Source: Mariniflexile gromovii (GTDB lineage: Bacteria; Bacteroidota; Bacteroidia; Flavobacteriales; Flavobacteriaceae). Taken from it: a stretch of DNA of 64,000 nt. The translations under genes and the position numbers were made by a program. Each line of letters opens with the position of its first letter. Within the stretch, counting starts at the first letter, position 1. Shown here piece by piece: positions 61,807 to 64,000 of the stretch. The stretch spans positions 1 to 64,000 of the forward strand of contig NZ_JAGJCB010000013.1 in the NCBI RefSeq assembly GCF_017814435.1, in the 5' to 3' direction. Below the pieces are notes generated by a model, which saw nothing but the letters and a program-made list of their open reading frames with translations, was not told the DNA's origin and ran no database searches.

Positions 61807-63984
61807 ATGAAAAACATTTTTCTTTTTTTAACACTACTCGTGTTATCAGTCAGTGCAACTGCACAAAACAATCAAATTTTACAAGATTCCACTAAAACAC
61901 AAAAACTAGATGAAGTTTTAGTAAATGCTGTTCGGGTGAATGCAGATTCGCCAATAACGCATTCAAATGTAACAAAGGAGCAATTGTCTAAACGCAATTT
62001 GGGGCAAGATCTTCCAGTTTTGTTAAATTATTTGCCATCAGTTGTCACCACGAGTGATGCTGGAGCAGGTATTGGATATACTGGAATTAGAGTACGAGGT
62101 GTTAGCGGCGGTTCTACCAATGTTACCATTAATGGAATTCCTTATAACGATGCCGAAAGTTTAGGTGCGTTTTGGGTGAATTTACAAGACTTTTCTTCTT
62201 CCATTGAAAATTTACAAGTGCAGCGTGGTGTAGGTACATCTACCAATGGTTCGGGTGCATTTGGAGCCAGTATCAATATCTTAACAGATGCCGTAAATAA
62301 TGATGCTTCGGCTTCAATATCAACTAGTTTTGGAAGTTTTAATACGCTAAGAAACAACGTGAAATTTAGTACTGGTTTGCTAAATGATAAAGTTGAAATT
62401 TCTGGACGATTATCTAAAATTAAATCAGATGGTTTTATTGATAGAGCAAGTTCAGATTTGAAATCTTACTTTTTACAAGCAGCTTACAAAGATAGTAACC
62501 GACTTATTAAAGCCATTACATTTGGAGGAAAAGAGGTTACCTATCAAGCTTGGTACGGTGTAGATATTTTTACAATTGATACAGATAGAACGGTAAATAT
62601 AGCAGGAACCCAAATGGATGACGCAGGAAATATTACCGGATACTATGATAATCAAGTGGATGATTACAAACAAGATCATTATCAGTTGCATTGGAATGAA
62701 CGATTTAATAACAGATTATCTTTAAACGTAGGTTTGAATTACACGTATGGAAGAGGGTTTTATGAAGAATATGTGGATGATTACTTTTATCAAAACGTTT
62801 TCTTTTCTGATGATTCGAAATTTTCGTTCCTAGGATTAGATCCAATAACTGTAGATGGAAATACGGTAGAAAGTATGGATTATGCACGTAGAAAATGGTT
62901 GGATAACGATTACTACGTTGCAAATGTTAGTTTAAATTATAAATACAATAAGTTAGATTTAATTGCTGGCGGATCATTCAATTTATATGAAGGCGATCAT
63001 TTTGGTGAAATAATTTGGGCACAATATGCAGTAGATATTGATAAAGATCATCGTTACTATTTTGCCAGTTCTCGTAAAAGTGATGCCAGTGGTTTTGCAA
63101 AAGCTACCTATCAACTCAATGATAAATTGAGCTTATATGGAGATGTGCAGTACAGAAATGTAGATTATAAAACTTCAGGAATGGCCTCAAATCGTACGGC
63201 GTTTGAAGTTGATAAAACATATAATTTCATCAATCCAAAAGTTGGAATTAGTGTAAACCTTGACGAGGAAAATAACTTATATGCATCCTATGCTAGAGCC
63301 AATAGAGAACCAAGTAGAACAGATTTTGAAAATGGTCCAGATGTAAAACCAGAACAGCTTAATGATTTTGAGTTAGGGTATAGATATAATACCAAAAACT
63401 TGAAATTCACTGCAAATGGTTATTTTATGTATTATAATGATCAGTTGGTGCTAACAGGAGCTATTGATGATGTTGGAGCGCCTATTAGAGCTAATGCAGG
63501 AGAAGGTTACCGAGCAGGGGTTGAGCTTGATGGGGTTTTAGTATTAAATGATAAAGTTTCTTTACAAGCTAATGCTACTTTAAGTAAAAACAGAAATTTA
63601 AATAAAGGACAGTTTTTAAATGGTGAAGCTTTGGGAGAGACCGAAATAGCATATTCCCCAAGTATTGTAAACAGTACAGTTATTAATTATGCTCCTGTTG
63701 AAAATTTACAATTGGCACTTATTAATAAATATGTTGGCAAACAACTTATGAATAATATTGGAGATAAAGACTCTAAAATAGATGCTTATAATACCTTGGA
63801 TTTTAATGTTAATTATGAATTGAAACCTAAAGCAATCTTTAAGTCTATTATAATAAATGGAATTATAAATAATATATTGGGCGCTGAGTATAATTCTAAT
63901 GGTTTTGATTATGGAGGAGGATATTATGTGTATTACCCACAAGCAAAAACCAACTTTTTAGCAGGTGTTACTTTGATGTTTTAA
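61807..63984 (+). CDS. TonB-dependent receptor, probable thiamine uptake
   Basis: A complete 725-aa receptor. Signal peptide (MKNIFLFLTLLVLSVSATAQ), no carboxypeptidase-like N-terminal domain, a TonB-box-like segment KLDEVLVNAVRV near residue 36, plug domain (LLNYLPSVVTTSDAGAGIGY, GVSGGSTNVTINGIPYND) and a barrel ending FLAGVTLMF. Control by a TPP riboswitch points to thiamine, thiamine phosphates or precursors as substrate, consistent with known Bacteroidetes receptors under such control. The stop is 16 bases from the window end, so following genes of a transport operon would be outside. Confidence 0.93.
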   Translation: MKNIFLFLTLLVLSVSATAQNNQILQDSTKTQKLDEVLVNAVRVNADSPITHSNVTKEQLSKRNLGQDLPVLLNYLPSVVTTSDAGAGIGYTGIRVRGVSGGSTNVTINGIPYNDAESLGAFWVNLQDFSSSIENLQVQRGVGTSTNGSGAFGASINILTDAVNNDASASISTSFGSFNTLRNNVKFSTGLLNDKVEISGRLSKIKSDGFIDRASSDLKSYFLQAAYKDSNRLIKAITFGGKEVTYQAWYGVDIFTIDTDRTVNIAGTQMDDAGNITGYYDNQVDDYKQDHYQLHWNERFNNRLSLNVGLNYTYGRGFYEEYVDDYFYQNVFFSDDSKFSFLGLDPITVDGNTVESMDYARRKWLDNDYYVANVSLNYKYNKLDLIAGGSFNLYEGDHFGEIIWAQYAVDIDKDHRYYFASSRKSDASGFAKATYQLNDKLSLYGDVQYRNVDYKTSGMASNRTAFEVDKTYNFINPKVGISVNLDEENNLYASYARANREPSRTDFENGPDVKPEQLNDFELGYRYNTKNLKFTANGYFMYYNDQLVLTGAIDDVGAPIRANAGEGYRAGVELDGVLVLNDKVSLQANATLSKNRNLNKGQFLNGEALGETEIAYSPSIVNSTVINYAPVENLQLALINKYVGKQLMNNIGDKDSKIDAYNTLDFNVNYELKPKAIFKSIIINGIINNILGAEYNSNGFDYGGGYYVYYPQAKTNFLAGVTLMF

Positions 63985-64000
63985 CTTTTTGCCTCAAATT

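Overview
The window is a chromosomal segment of a member of the Bacteroidota, almost certainly family Flavobacteriaceae. The sequence is AT-rich. Several promoters have the Bacteroidetes form TTG-N18/19-TAnnTTTG, and upstream regions lack Shine-Dalgarno sequences. Lineage markers are gliding genes gldE and gldD, a type IX secretion (T9SS) C-terminal sorting domain, two TonB-dependent receptors, a bifunctional ornithine/glycine-lipid acyltransferase of OlsF type and ribosomal protein L21 with a helix-hairpin-helix tail. I see no rRNA, tRNA, CRISPR array or prophage.

Layout. 1-5 kb: a TPR-like secreted protein, a CBS-domain protein and a zinc-ribbon protein, then a complete IS1595-type mobile element (2015-4816) with imperfect 23-bp terminal inverted repeats and an exact 8-bp target duplication TTATTTAT. 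It carries two passenger genes, a membrane winged-helix-like protein and a KilA-N protein, beside its transposase. 5-10 kb: a short SSB, nadA-nadB for NAD synthesis, and an unrecognised 609-aa cysteine-rich, probably FMN TIM-barrel protein whose promoter carries an FNR/CRP-like box near -41. 10-24 kb: PEP carboxylase, then a nitrogen-assimilation block (porin, amt, terminator, glnK-amt, glnK) divergent from gltB-gltD. 24-30.5 kb: an inorganic-carbon block (SulP, universal stress protein, beta-carbonic anhydrase, DUF2490 protein, SulP). 30.7-36 kb: fructose-bisphosphatase, GNAT, aspartate kinase, OlsF. 36-42 kb: an outer-membrane barrel gene and a T9SS substrate behind a TAGAC-rich leader, then a reverse-strand run of 2-hydroxyacid dehydrogenase, DUF1801, two VOC proteins, TauE/SafE and TM2. 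42-50 kb: RNase E/G, a 30-aa basic protein, HU, mutY-ssb-gldE-gldD, a heavy-metal-domain lipoprotein, DUF4199, rplU-rpmA. 50-57 kb: TonB receptor plus beta-propeller phytase, a small hypothetical gene, an orphan Vsr-like endonuclease, ahcY. 57-64 kb: a tight operon (phosphopantetheinyl transferase, GGGP synthase, PnuC, NadR-like kinase, DUF4301, ArfB), then a TPP riboswitch driving a TonB receptor, probably for thiamine uptake.

How the parts connect: carbon and nitrogen entry are close together. Bicarbonate uptake and carbonic anhydrase can supply PEP carboxylase, and ammonium entering through Amt under PII control feeds glutamate synthase. NAD can be made de novo (nadAB) or salvaged (PnuC plus NR kinase). 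The most unusual material is non-coding: a family of REP-like palindromes sharing a GATAAYCAATAW loop motif, one of them sitting inside the loop of a terminator; a TPP riboswitch whose P3 stem is enlarged by two opposed 7-bp repeat arrays; and a shared G/C-run promoter element in front of two nitrogen-cluster transcription units.
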